Shown: positions 41,500-52,385 of the stretch, piece after piece
How positions within the stretch are numbered: the first letter of the stretch is position 1
Layout of the letters: every line of letters begins with the position of its first letter
Source of the DNA: Diphasiastrum complanatum
Taxonomy: Eukaryota > Streptophyta > Lycopodiopsida > Lycopodiales > Lycopodiaceae
Direction of reading: 5' to 3'
Assembly: GCA_029204225.1 (NCBI GenBank)
Contig: CM055095.1
Location: 35,863,078 to 35,927,077, forward strand
DNA length: 64,000 nt
Program-made: the position numbers and the translations under genes
Notes under the pieces: generated by a model
Databases searched by the model: none
Told to the model about the DNA's origin: nothing
Seen by the model: only the letters and a program-made list of their open reading frames with translations

Positions 41500-42785
41500 A
41501 GAAATCACTAACTAGTTATAGTTGCAATCTTAGTTGCTTTTGTTTTTTTTAGCTTGTTTTGAGTGGATTTTGGGGGTAGAATTAGCTAGTTTTTTGTGCT
41601 TTCTTGTGCTTGGACTGTTCACAGCAAGCAGAGGAGGTATAGTGGAGACCTTAACAGCCTCTAAGAGTTTGGCATCCAACCAAAAACCTTGAAAAACCAT
41701 AAAAACTGTTCAAATCTATTTTTGGAGGGAAAGAGTCTCCAAAAATCACTCCAGTCCTCGTTTTTCAAAATCCCCTTGGAACTAACCTTTGCATGACTAA
41801 CATCAGTTCCAAGGTACTGTCCTAGACCTGCATAGAAGCTCGTGAGGGTCACTTCCCAACAGATTTCAAAAAAATAGAAAAAAACCATAAAAAATTCAAA
41901 AAACCTTTGAAAAATCAATTTTATTTTCAAATATTCATAAGAACCTTCACAGAGCCCTATGAAGTTCCATCTCAATGAGACAAGGACACAAAGAAGGCTA
42001 CAAAGGTTCATTCCCAGAGGAAGTGCCCATGCGAAGGTTCCCAAGATAAAAAAAGATGAAAAAAGAGTTGTGGACCCTCGCAGACAACAAATTTTTGAGT
42101 TCTAGTGGCAGGTAACCTTCACAGAGAATTCTAAAGTTCCATCTCATTGAGACAAGGACACAGAAGAGCCTGCGAGAGTTAGTTTGATCCTAATGAGCCA
42201 CAAAGTGGATCTAAGTGCCCAATAATCACCAAAATCAGAAGATACAAAGAATCCTCGCATAACTAACCTTCGCAGACCATCCCATTGTCTTCAAAATGTC
42301 ATTTTACATCAGTGATGAAGTCTGTAAGAGTTAGTACAAGATATTGGTAAAGATCAGAGCAAAAAAGTGTCTCTGAACCTCCCAGACAGTGAAATTTTTA
42401 TTTCCTGTGAGAGTTAACCTTCGCAGTTTTTTCCAGAGTTAGATCCATACCAGATCCAGCTCTAGTGAAGCTTGCGAGAGTTACTTACCAATATTTTTGA
42501 GAAAATCAAGGTTTTTAAATTGAAAAACAATGAAAAAACCCTTGCATAGCCAACCCTTGCACAAGTAACCTTCGCAAATAGAATCAATAGTTAGATCTGC
42601 ACCAAATCAAGCTATTGTGAAAATCTCAGGCCAATCCGAACAAGGATCAAAAGGCTATTAAGGAAAAACCACCGTAAGAGGCCTAAAACCACACTATCGG
42701 CCAACCAAACTGATCAGATCCCTTACGATCTAGATTGAATTCTACTGAATCAGCAAGATCCAACATCCTTGGACTCTACCACCGA
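41500..42785 (+). other. Untranslated leader of gypsy copy 1 with hairpin motifs
   Basis: No frame of note. Variants of TGCGAGAGTTA and of its near complement AACCTTCGCA recur about every 60-120 bases, for example CCTGTGAGAGTTAACCTTCGCAG near 42411-42433 and CTTGCGAGAGTTAC near 42477. The last 300 bases align well with the leaders of copies 2 and 3. Confidence 0.7.
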
Positions 42786-43656
42786 ATGAATCTGAGATCT
42801 GGACGATTAGTAGCCAGAAGAATAGCGAATCAAGCACCAAATCTTCCCAGAGTTGTAGCCGCGCAAAATGAGGCAGAAGTAGCACCAGCACCAATGAATC
42901 CTATGGGTCACCCCGTACCTGTCGCACCCTTGCAAGCAGTCCCGAGAGCACCTCGCATGGAAATACCTAAATAGATGGGTCATCAAATCCTATCAGATTC
43001 ATCCAGATCTACGAACAAGCATGTGAAATTTATGGAGATCAGACACCAACAGGTTAATTGATGCTGTTCCCCATGTCTCTGGTAGTTGTAGCACAAGGTT
43101 GGTTCTTCAACCTATCGGAAGAAGAGAAGACCACTTGGGAAGAATATAAAGTGGCTCTCATCATGTGCTTTAAGCAAGGAAGTTCCTAGAAGATCCATTT
43201 CTCCTGTTGAACAAGGTCAAAATGGGCAAAAGAGAAAGGGTCAGGGACTACATAGAATAACGGGTTAAGCACTTAAGATCCGAATGCAATGCAACCCTAA
43301 CTCCTGATTATGCGGTTATTATGTGGTTCCTTGTGGAGCTACCATAAATTATTAGAAGAGAACTTAAACGACGAGAGCAGTATGCTACATTGCAGGAAGC
43401 AATGGAAGATTCCATCAGGGAAGAAGAGGAGGGTTCAGACGAAGAATCATATCCGACCACCCAGAATTTGACTCCCTTGCCCAATTAAGCCTGGAACGAG
43501 TGCACCCTTGAATCTAGTCTCGGTACAACTGATAGCAGTTCCAAGAAGGACGCCACTGGAAAAGCAAAACCCAACGTTCCAGTGCTAGTAGTTACAGGAG
43601 CACAAAAACGGAAGGGAGTGGCTCCATCTACAACATCATCAGTATCAATGGTCGAC
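42786..43656 (+). pseudogene. gypsy gag, copy 1
   Basis: ATG 42786 opens MNLRSGRLVARRIANQAPNL, the shared gag start of the family. PRAPRMEIPK ends the first frame at a TAG. Further on, in shifted frames, come a WFFNLSEEEKTTWEE-like block, KRERVRDYIE and LKRREQYATLQEAM. The zinc knuckle part is reduced; after it come KPGTSAPLN-like and VTGAQKRKGVAPS-like residues. Gag is the structural protein that packages the RNA. Stops and frameshifts disable this copy. Confidence 0.8.
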
Positions 43657-43658
43657 GT

Positions 43659-44006
43659 GTTGGAGTTTAATCGTACTCCTACTCATCCTAACTGCACTCC
43701 TTCTTTCTCTCAATTTTACTCTCTCAAATGAACCCTGTAGAAAATGAACTGTTTTTCAACAGTCTGTATTTTTAGACTGATTGTCGCAACAATCTACATT
43801 TTTCTTCGTAAATTCTGACAGACAAAAAACCCGTTGGAGTTTAATCGTACTCCTACTCATCCTAACTGCACTCCTTCTTTCTCTCAATTTTACTCTCTCA
43901 AATGAACCCTGTAGAAAATGAACTGTTTTTCGACAGTCTGTACTTTTAGACTGATTGTCGCAACAATCTACATTTTTCTTCGTAATTTCTGACAGACAAA
44001 AAACCC
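43659..44006. repeat. 174-bp tandem duplication at the copia 5' end
   Basis: Units 43659-43832 and 43833-44006 both start GTTGGAGTTTAATCG and end GACAGACAAAAAACCC. Only about three differences were seen, so the duplication is recent compared with the decay of the element. Confidence 0.95.
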
Positions 44007-44439
44007 AACACTGTCACAAAAAATCCGACATTGTCGCCTTTTTCCCTTTGGGTCATCTTGAGCAACTAAGTGTTTTGTGACACTTGTGCAAACTTGGTTT
44101 TCAGGCCATTTCAAACACTTCCAGAAATGCGACATTGCTTTACGAAAAATGCAAAAAATGCGACACTCTACAAAATACACAAGATTCCAAGTACAGACCG
44201 TCTACGTCTTCACGCTCCAATAACAACTGTTTTAAAAAGCAATCTTGTAAATGTAAAACTAGAATAATGCAAGATCTTCTAGTTGTTATATATGTAAATG
44301 AGCGATTGAATCGATAGTTGATGAAGATCAGAGAAATAGATCTACGACCACAATTGGTCTTTCAGTAGCTGACTCCTCAGAGTTAGTGATTATATACAGC
44401 AAGTCTTTTACAAGAAGAAGTCAGGAGAAAGAGCTTATC

Positions 44440-45180
44440 AACAATGAGTACCAAGTCAATGGCATTGTACTCTAATAAGCATCAGTCCAAGAAGAAGAAT
44501 TTCAAGGACAATAAGACAAAGGCAGAGCAGCCAGATTCAACGCAACAATAACAACAACAACATAGACAACCACAATCATTCAAGACCAAACTCTTTTGCA
44601 GATATTGCAAAAGATCAAACCACGACATTAAGGATTGTCGCATGCTCAAGCACAATGAAATGAGAAAGAAGATGCAGTAGCACCAAGACTGAGGTTCTGA
44701 CTTTGTCAAAAATTCCCAATAGGATGACAAGGCGCCGATGGTACAAGACCAACCAAGTAGAGATGCCTGTCAATGATATCTTGATTCAGGTGCCTCACAG
44801 CACATGACACCATGTAAAAACCTTTTCTCTACTCTCACAGGAACAGATTCAAAGTACATTTTCTTCGGTGACTCAAGCTCACACAAGGTTGAAGGCCAAG
44901 GCTCCATTCGACTGTAGTTCCCTGACGGCATCACTAGATAGCTAAATGGTGTACTTTACGTACCCAAGTTAACAAAGAACTTATTATCTATTAGCAAGAT
45001 CACTGATCAAGGCTATAGAGCTTTGTTTACTGCTAGTCAATGTACAATATTTTATGGGCATTCCAATGAAATCTTCTCTGCACACAGAGAAGGAAATTTG
45101 TATATCTTGAGTCACAATTATGCACTTACTGTGAGTAACTCTGATGCTCATGTTTGGCATCAAAGACTAGGTCATCTAAA
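44440..45180 (+). pseudogene. copia gag C-terminus and protease
   Basis: At about 44590 FCRYCKRSNHDIKDC is a CX2CX4HX4C nucleocapsid knuckle. YLDSGASQHMTPC at about 44780-44815 is an intact copia protease active site. FGDSSSHKVEGQGSI, VLYVPKLTKNLLSISKIT and HVWHQRLGHLN follow in order, the last being the start of the pre-integrase block. Several stops interrupt, for example after IRL and before QLNG. Confidence 0.85.
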
Positions 45181-45960
45181 CATGCGTTGAATCTTGTACA
45201 TGCATCATAACAAATTTGTCAAGGATATGAATATCAATGTTGTTACCACAGCTAATCAGACTGTCTGTGAAAATTGTCTACTAGGAAAACAATCTAGAAC
45301 AAAATTTTCAAGAGGACAAGCCAAAGGAGCAAAGTCCATTTTCTCACTAATTCACAGTGACTTATGTGGTCCTATGAGCATACTCTCTTTGGGTCATGTT
45401 CTATATTTTATCACGTTCATTGATGACTACTCCCGGTTCACTAGAATTATGTTCATAAAGAATAAGTCAGAAGCATTCAATTGCTTCAAATAATTAAAGC
45501 AATATGTTGAGAATTAGACTGGTCAGAAAATCAAGGCCCTCCGGTCTGATTCAGGGAGAGAGTTTCTATCAAATGAAATGGTGGACTACTTATCATCATG
45601 TGGCGTGCACCATCAGTTCACTGCCAGCTACACTCCACAATAGAATGACATAGCTGAGCGAAAGAACCGAACACTATTGGAAGTTGCACGATCCATGATT
45701 GTCAACGCTCAACTACCCAAGAATTTTTGGGCTGAAGCAATCTCTACAGCCTGCTATCTGCAAAATTATTCCAGCATGAAGGCACTCGACTCCAAGACAC
45801 CATTTGAAGCCTACTAAGGCTACAACCAGATCTGAAACACTTACGTGTATTTGGATGCCTCTGCTATGTTCAAATACCGTCTGACCTGAGGAAGAAACTA
45901 GACCCAATAAGCTATAAGTACATCTTTATCGGCTATTCAATATTACACAAGGCTTATCGC
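45181..45960 (+). pseudogene. copia integrase
   Basis: VCENCLLGKQSRTKFSRGQA is the zinc-binding and pre-integrase block, followed by SDLCGPM. The catalytic residues are all readable: Asp in TFIDDYSRFT, Asp in ALRSDSGREFLS and Glu in AERKNRTLLEVARSM. Stops occur after NCFK (TAA), VEN, TPQ and FEAY. Integrase joins element cDNA to the chromosome; this copy cannot make a full-length enzyme. Confidence 0.85.
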
Positions 45961-46055
45961 ATTTATGATGCTGAGACAGGTCAGATCTCAGTCAATCGCA
46001 ATGTCGTTTTCCTTGAAGACAAATTCCATGATTTTAAGCGGAAGCAGCCAATGTA

Positions 46056-46182
46056 GGAGTCTATTACAACAGCTCCATTTTCCATCGATAGACATCGACC
46101 TACGAATGTTCAAATGCAGGAGTTTGTCCCAACAACTCCACTCACCATCGATGGGCCCAGACCCACGAATATTCAACCACAA
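46056..46182. repeat. 63-bp imperfect tandem in copia linker
   Basis: Two 21-codon units encode ITTAPFSIDRHRPTNVQ and VPTTPLTIDGPRPTNIQ. Diverged but in frame, between integrase and RT. Confidence 0.7.
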
Positions 46183-46299
46183 GATAAAGCCATCCCAGTC
46201 ATCTACCTAGGAGAAACATCCACTCAAGCACTTGCAGTTCGAAGGTCTGCAAGACAACAATAGCAACCTGATCATTTTGTCCCTCAAGCATTCATCAGT

Positions 46300-46928
46300 C
46301 ATGATGAACCTGTCACTATTGTAGAAGCACTGTCAATGCCCAATGCAGACGAATGGAAAGCTGCCATGGATGATGAGTACCATTCCTTGATGAAGAACAA
46401 GACCTGGAGTCTTGTTAATCCTATTGTAGGTATAAAGACTATTGATTCTAAATGGATCTTCAAGCTAAAAATTAAGCCGTATGGATCAATATCCAAATGG
46501 AAAGCTCGATCAGTGGTTAAAGGATTTGAGCAAGTTTATGGAATAGATTACACTGACACCTTTAGTCCACTAGTAGCGCACAATCTATTCGCACCTTGCT
46601 GGCTATAGCTGCTGCACAAGATCTGGGCATTCATCAAATGGACGTCCAGACAACATTCCTTCGTGGATACATACAAGAAGACATATTCATTTATCAATCA
46701 GAAGGTTACGTCCTTCAAGGCTAAGAGCATTTGGTATGTAAATTGCACAAGACATTGTATGGCCTCAAGCAATCTCATATGGCTTGGTATGAAAGAATCA
46801 ATCACTTCTTGTTGCAGCATAATTTCACTTCTTGCTCCATAGACTCTAGTGTATATCTCAAATGTAAAGGATCAAGCTATGTTATAATAGCATTATATGT
46901 TGATGATTCATTAATGCATAAGAAGTAG
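46300..46928 (+). pseudogene. copia reverse transcriptase, truncated after YVDD
   Basis: ADEWKAAMDDEYHSLMKNKT, then IDSKWIFKLKIKPYGSISKW, GIDYTDTFSPLV, LHKTLYGLKQSHMAWYERI and finally IIALYVDDSLMHKK are the successive RT motifs. A frameshift lies near 46600. The sequence breaks about 15 bases after the YVDD box, where gypsy leader sequence begins. The thumb and RNase H are lost. Confidence 0.85.
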
Positions 46929-47397
46929 GAGCAAGAGGAGACCTGCGAGAGTTAGTTTTGATTTGGTAAAGATCAAGCCAAAAAAGTGGTTTTGAACCCT
47001 CGTAGACAGTGAAATTTTCACTTCTTGCGAGAGTTAACTTAATTCTATAGTGAGATCTGACCTAGATCCAGCTACCGTGAGCCTTGCGAGAGTTACTTCC
47101 CAAAGATCTGAGAGATATCATGTTTTTTACCTGCAAAAACAGCTAAAGAACCCTCTCATAGCCAACCCTCGCACAAGGGAATCCTTGCAGACTAGATCAG
47201 TGGAAAGATTTGCATCAGATCCAGCTACTATCAAAATCTCAGGTCAATCAGTGCAAGGAGTAAAAAGTTATCAAGGAAAAATCACCGTAAAGGGCCTAAA
47301 ATTCACTTCCGGCCGATCAGATTGATCAGATCCTTAAAGATCCAGACAACATCCAACTGTATAAGCAAGATCCAGTCACTTTGGAACCCACCATTGA
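46929..47397 (+). other. Leader part of gypsy copy 2
   Basis: Aligns base for base over most of its length with the minus-strand leader of copy 3 (about 54520-54060). Carries CCTGCGAGAGTTA, CTTGCGAGAGTTAACTTAA, CTTGCGAGAGTTAC and AACCCTCGCAC. Confidence 0.8.
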
Positions 47398-48600
47398 ATG
47401 AATCTGAGATCAGGACGATCAATAGCATGAAGGATAGCAAATCAAGCACCACACCTTCCCAGATTAGCAGTTGTGCAACAAGAGACAGAACCGGAACCAA
47501 CACCAATGGATCCAGTGGGCCAACCCGTACCTGTCACTCCCTTGCAAGCAGTCCGGAGAGTACCACAGATGGAAATACCAAACTACGACGGATCATCAGA
47601 TTCCATCCGATTCCTCCATATCTACGAGCAAGCTTGTGAAATCTACGACGAATGGACACCTGCAGAGAAGCTGATGCTGTTCCCCATGTCCTTATTGGCA
47701 GTGGCTCAAGATTGGTTTTTCAACTTATCAGAGGAAGAAAAATCTACTTGGAAAGTGGTTAAAGCGGCTCTCATTACGCACTTTAAACCAAGGAAGTCTC
47801 TGGAAGATCCATTTCTCTTGTTGAGCAAAGTCAAGATGGAAAAACGAGAAAGAGTCTGGGACTATATTGAGCGGGTCAAACACTTACAATCCGAGTGCAG
47901 TGCAACCCTAACTCTCGATTACATGATGATCATGTGGTTCCTAGTCGGACTACCACGAAGCATCAGAAGAGAACTGAAACGACGAGAGCAATACGCTACT
48001 CTGCAAGAAGCTATGGAAGATGCCATCAGGGAAGATGAAGAGGGATCTGACGACGAATATCCATCCACCCACACTCCTACTCCCTCGATCGCATCATCAT
48101 CATCAAACGCATCTACTCTATCCACAAAACTGATGTTTCAGCAAATGACGAAATTACACAGACAGTAGATGGAGCAACTTACGGCGTAGTTTGACCTGAA
48201 ACTGAAGGCCTTACAGGGAGCTGTAGCAGTAACGCCACATCAACCGAAACCAAACCAACTACAGTATCCTCGACGGGAGAATGTATGGTGAAGGACACAG
48301 AATTGCGAAATGTCCCTACAAGGGACAATTTACATCCTTCTGCCGAGAATGCGATTATGGACACTGTTACAAGAATTGTCCATTTAAACTTGGAACCAGT
48401 GCACCTCTTAACTTCATTGCAATACAACAACCAGCAGTTCCAGTAGGGATGCCATCACAAGGGCGACAATCCCACGCCCATGTGTTAGCTGTTACTCGAG
48501 CACAGAAGAGGAAGGAAGTGGTCCCCTCACCACCACCCTCGGTCACTGACGACCAACCCTCAACTTCAGCGCCATATTAGAATGTGAGGGAAGAGAGAAG
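47398..48600 (+). pseudogene. gypsy gag, copy 2
   Basis: ATG 47398 opens MNLRSGRSIA, then an in-frame TGA where copy 3 has CGA. The frame 47473-48168 holds the capsid: MEIPNYDGSSDSIRFLHIYE, LSEEEKSTWKVVKAALITHF, KVKMEKRERVWDYIERVKHL, RELKRREQYATLQEAMEDAI. A coiled-coil segment follows (MTKLHRQ, stop, MEQLT). After a frame change come the knuckles: the first has lost its leading Cys (YGEGHRIAKCPYK), the second is CRECDYGHCYKNC. Spacing is CX2CX3HX4C, one residue shorter than the usual retroviral type. TSAPLNFIAIQQPAVP leads on. Confidence 0.85.
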
Positions 48601-48699
48601 GCAGTACCAGAAAATAAGACACTGGGTATAGAAAGCACAAGCGGAAGAAAAAGAGCAAGAAAAGGACAATTTTACGGAACCTCCAATTGGCGTCGAATG

Positions 48700-49615
48700 G
48701 GAACCGCAAATGGGCTCACCACTACGCACTGATCAGAATGATCGATTGCACCAACATGGACCACCTTTTCACATGGTGGAGCTTGAGAAACCATGCACTA
48801 AAAGGGTCACACTTTTATTGTCAAGCCATGTTAGTTTACCACTCGGAGAACTACTGCGGATTGCACCACAAGCAAAAAGACTTCTAGCTGAATGGGCCAA
48901 AGCGGATGAGGAGCCAGTAGCGCCTGAGCCCATATATTGTACGAGCTATGAAGAAACAAGTAACGTCCTCCACATCGGAGCAGCATGGGAAAGTGAGGAA
49001 CACAACATCACTTTACCAATCAAACACAAGAGATACGAGGATGAGGCAGCAATGGTAGATGGAGGATCGGGTGTCAATTTGATCTCCGCTACTTTGTATA
49101 AAAAATGAGGTTTGCAAGGGTTGAAGTCAGCAAGATTCGCCATCAAGCTAGCAGATCAATCCTGTGTGAAACCAAAAGGTGTAGTTGCCAATATCCTTGT
49201 AAAGATAGCATGCATGCAGTTTGTGGTTACTTTTGTAGTCATGGATATACCTGAATCTCCATCCACATACTGTGTTTTACTGGTAAGATGATGGTTGAGG
49301 ACTGCGCAAGTAGTACACAACTAGGGTACGAGAAAACTCACCTTCGAGAATAGAGAACAAGCTATAAAGGTTGATCCAACCACATGGGCGGTGAAATCTA
49401 TTGCACCCAAGGCTAATGACGGATCATCTACGATAGATTACATGATTGATCGCCCAAGGCCAGCCAAGGGAGGTCACTATGATTCAGAGACAAATGTCGT
49501 AAGATGGACGGATGCATTAGCAACTATGGATTGCCGGGCATGTCAATATGAATCAGATCCTGAACCGAGTACATCTTCACCCAAGTGTTACACTATGGAC
49601 ACACCAATCACATTT
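48700..49615 (+). pseudogene. gypsy protease and protease-RT linker, copy 2
   Basis: The frame 48710-49108 reads GSPLRTDQNDRLHQHGPPFH, then LLLSSHVSLPLGELLRIAPQ, then the active-site block AAMVDGGSGVNLISATLY. D-G-G replaces the D-S/T-G of retroviruses, as in other Tat-type elements. After a TGA (Trp in copy 3) come the second protease half (FVVTFVVMDIPESPSTYC) and a linker with WAVKSIAPKANDGSSTIDYM and RACQYESDPEPSTSSPKCY. The coding ends at the inversion junction. Confidence 0.82.
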
Positions 49616-49619
49616 GGGG

Positions 49620-51115
49620 CTGCTAGCTTCAACTGTTTTCGTGAGCACGCTACACAGGGTCTTATTGGATGATTCTGCTTGTCCATTATCTCGAGGATAA
49701 TAAGGCGTACTGGTTCTGTGGATCACAAAGAATTCCTCCAACAGGACCTTGATGGTCTCGTTGATGAAATGGCTTCCGCGATCACTGACTAGCTCCACCG
49801 GGCATCCGAAGCGCACAATGATATTTTCATAAAAGAACTTGGCAATGGTCCTAGCATCATCCACTCTTACTGCCTTGGCTTCGACCCATTTGGTGAGGTA
49901 GTCTGTGCCTACGATTATGTATCAAGCCTGGGAACTCCTTGCTGCAGGGTGAATTGGACCAATATAATCCAATCCCCATTTTTTGAATGGTTCTTGGGCT
50001 AAGACTGGGTGTAGTAGATTATAATTCAATCTCGTTGGTCTCCTTGCCCTTTGGCACACATTGCACTTTTTCAAGTATTCCTCTGTATCCTTATGAATGG
50101 ATGGCCACCAACATCCTGTTTGCAGGATATTGCGAACTGTAATGTCAGATGCAAAATGATCTCCACCCATGCCTTCATGTGAAAGCGAAATTATCTGGGT
50201 GGCCTCATGAGGAAGAATACACCACCGAGGAATTTTGTCAAGACCTCTTTGATACAACTGGCCGGCAATCAGCTGATAAGGTCTAGCCTTCAAGATCAAT
50301 TTCCTCTGTTCCGCCTTTGGTAGTGATTTGTCTGGTTGGCCCCGCATTAGATATTCAACAATGTCGGCAGCCCATTCTGGTATTGTGTCCACGTAAAATA
50401 AGGCAGCATCTGCCAGCTCATCATCGGGTTGGGTTGCAATCTCCTTTCCCTTGATTCGTGACACATGATCTGCCATGTAGTGTTGTTTTCCCTTGCAAAC
50501 TACTATCCGAAAATCAGATTCCAGCAGCAGAAGGAGCCATCTGGTGATTCTCCCGGTGTTGCAAGTTTTATTAACGAGATATAACAAGGGTTGATAGTCT
50601 GTATAAAAAGCAAAATGTGTGGCCATCAAATAGTGTCGAAACTTCTTAACCGCATAGATCATTGCCAGTGCTTCCCGCTCTGTGGTTGAATAGTTCATTT
50701 CGGTATCACTGAGCTGTCGGCTTGCGAACCGAATTGGAAAATCTTTTTTGTGTTCACCTGGCTGGGTTAAGATTGCTCCAACTGCATACTTTGATGTGTC
50801 CGTATGTACGTGAAACTCAATGGACCAATTGGGTGGTCGTAAGATTGGTGCTAAGACCAATGCATCCCTAATCTTTTGGAAAGCCTTTAGAGCTTCCTCA
50901 TTCCAATGTGGATCCGTTGTGAGCTTGTAAATTAGTCTGGCTAACTTCGCAAAATCAAGAATGAAAATCCTATAATAGTTAGCATGACCCATGAAAATGT
51001 AGACCTCGCGGATCGTCCCCGGTGGTGGTAGATCAATAATGATCCTGATCTTTGATAGATCTATGGCGATCCTGTGTCTTGACACTATATGGCCGAGTAT
51101 CAAGCCATGTGTCAC
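49620..51115 (-). pseudogene. gypsy RNase H and integrase, copy 3
   Basis: A 397-codon frame (51115-49922) continues RT into RNase H: FHVHTDTSKYAVGAIL, YSTTEREALAMIYAVKKF and FYTDYQPLLYLV carry the Asp, Glu and Asp. Then the integrase zinc finger (LSHEGMGGDHFASD, CWWPSIHKDTEEYLKKC, then NVC) and GLDYIGPI. A TGA at 49924-49922 replaces Arg (copy 4 has Arg). The next frame reads YIIVGTDYLTKWVEAKAV, LVSDRGSHFIN with the second Asp and GQAESSNKTL with the Glu. It ends VLTKTVEAS at the junction. All catalytic residues survive; one stop and the lost C-terminus disable it. No chromodomain is seen. Confidence 0.9.
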
Positions 51116-51812
51116 CCAGAATTGACATTTCTCTGGATTCAGGGAGATCTGGTATTTGTGGCATTTTTTTGCGGCATTTTTGTAGCCCCTTCTCCAAATT
51201 GGATAAGTGTTCTGAATCTAGTCCATGCACGCACAGATCGTCCAAGAAAATTTTTAGAAATTTTTGCAAATAATCTTTGAATGCCGCCTGCATGACTCGC
51301 TGAAAAGTGCTTGGGGCATTGCAAAGTCCGAATGGCATCACTTTATAGGCATAAGTTCCCCATTCTGTGGCAAATGTTGTCTTGTGCTAGTCCTGAGGGG
51401 CTATTTTCACCAGGTTGTAGCCGCTGAAGCCGTCCAGAAAAGTGTAGGCTTCGTCGCCAGCTACTCTATCGAGAACACTTTACGGAAATGGTAAAGGGAA
51501 ATGGTCCTTTTTGGTGACTGCATTAAGCGCCTTCAGATTCACACATATACGCATTTTGCCATTCTTCTTGGGTATTATAACTATTGGTGATACCCATTCT
51601 GTGTGCTCAATTTCCTAAATGAAATCTGTGTCCATCAGCTTCTGCAACTCTTGCTTGATCAGTTCTATATAATGCGGGTTGCAGTGGTAGTAACGGCTCA
51701 CCTTGGGGACTGCTCCGTCCACCAAGGGTATGGTATGTTGGACTACTGTTGGCGGAATGCCCTTTAGATCACTATAGCTCCAGACAAAATAGTCCTTATA
51801 TTCCACCAGCAA
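51033..51812 (-). pseudogene. gypsy reverse transcriptase, copy 3
   Basis: Reads LLVEYKDYFVWSYSDLKGIP, then ELQKLMDTDFI, then WVSPIVIIPKKNGKMRICV, FLDGFSGYNLVKIAPQD with the first catalytic Asp, MPFGLCNAPSTFQRVM and IFLDDLCVH, where FLDD stands for YxDD. Frame breaks occur at 51614 (TAG), near 51480 (TAA in the reading frame), at about 51390 (TAG) and after 51180, where LPESREMSILGDT shows a shifted frame. Confidence 0.85.
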
Positions 51813-51824
51813 GGATCGTAGTCC

Positions 51825-52380
51825 CTAAACATAGGATTGATCTGCTAGCTTGATAGCGAATCTGGCTGGCTTCAGTCCTTGTAGACCCCATTTTTCATAT
51901 AAAGTAGTGGAGATCAGATTGACACCCGATCCTCCATCTACCATTGTCGCCTCATCCTCGTATTTCTTGTGTTTGATTGGCAAAGTGATGTTGTGTTCCT
52001 CACTTTCCCATGCTGCTCCGATGTGGAGGACGTTACTTGTTTCATCATAGCCTGCACAATATATGAGCTCAAGCGCTACTGGCTCCTCATCCTCTCTGGC
52101 CCATTCAGCTAGAAGGCTTTTCGCTTGTGGTGCAATCCGCAGTAGTTCTCCGAGTGGTAAACTAACATGGCTTGACAGCAAAAGTGTGAGCCTTTCAGTG
52201 TGTGGTTCCTCGGGCTCCACCATGTGAAAAGGTGGTTCATGTTGGTGCAACCTATCATTCTGATCAGTGCGCAGTGGTGAGCCTGCATTCGGTTCCCGTT
52301 CTACGCTGACTGGAGGTTCTGTGGGATTGTCTCGTTCTTGCACTTTTTTCTCCTCTTGTGCTTTTTGTACCCAGTGTCTT
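51825..52380 (-). pseudogene. gypsy protease, copy 3
   Basis: The 172-codon frame contains GSPLRTDQNDRLHQHEPPFH, LLLSSHVSLPLGELLRIAPQ and ATMVDGGSGVNLISTTLYEK, the D-G-G retropepsin site. After FAIKLADQSYV it jumps to the RT start, losing the second half of the protease and the linker seen in copy 2. Confidence 0.85.
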
Positions 52381-52385
52381 ATTTT

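Larger units (their letters stand above)
40726..43657 (+). mobile_element. Tat/Athila-like gypsy, copy 1 (LTR, leader, gag)
   Basis: Carries a 5' LTR, a tRNA-Asp-type primer binding site, a 1.3-kb leader and most of gag. The copia element starting at 43658 interrupts it after the region that follows the zinc knuckles (TRAQKRKGVAPS-like). No pol from this copy is seen on the other side. Confidence 0.85.
43658..46928 (+). mobile_element. Ty1/copia element inside gypsy copy 1, 3' truncated
   Basis: Begins TGTTGGAGTTTAAT at 43658 within the gypsy gag and carries the gag knuckle, protease, integrase and RT in copia order. It ends abruptly after the RT YVDD box at about 46928, where the leader of gypsy copy 2 begins. 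RNase H and the 3' LTR are missing. No clear primer binding site is found, so the end of its 5' LTR is not defined. Confidence 0.85.
46929..49620 (+). mobile_element. Tat/Athila-like gypsy, copy 2 (leader, gag, protease)
   Basis: Starts inside the leader and runs through gag, knuckles, protease and the protease-RT linker, then meets copy 3 tail to tail near 49,620. It has no LTR of its own. It is the best-preserved gag in the window and retains the linker (from about 49180) that copy 3 has lost. Confidence 0.88.
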
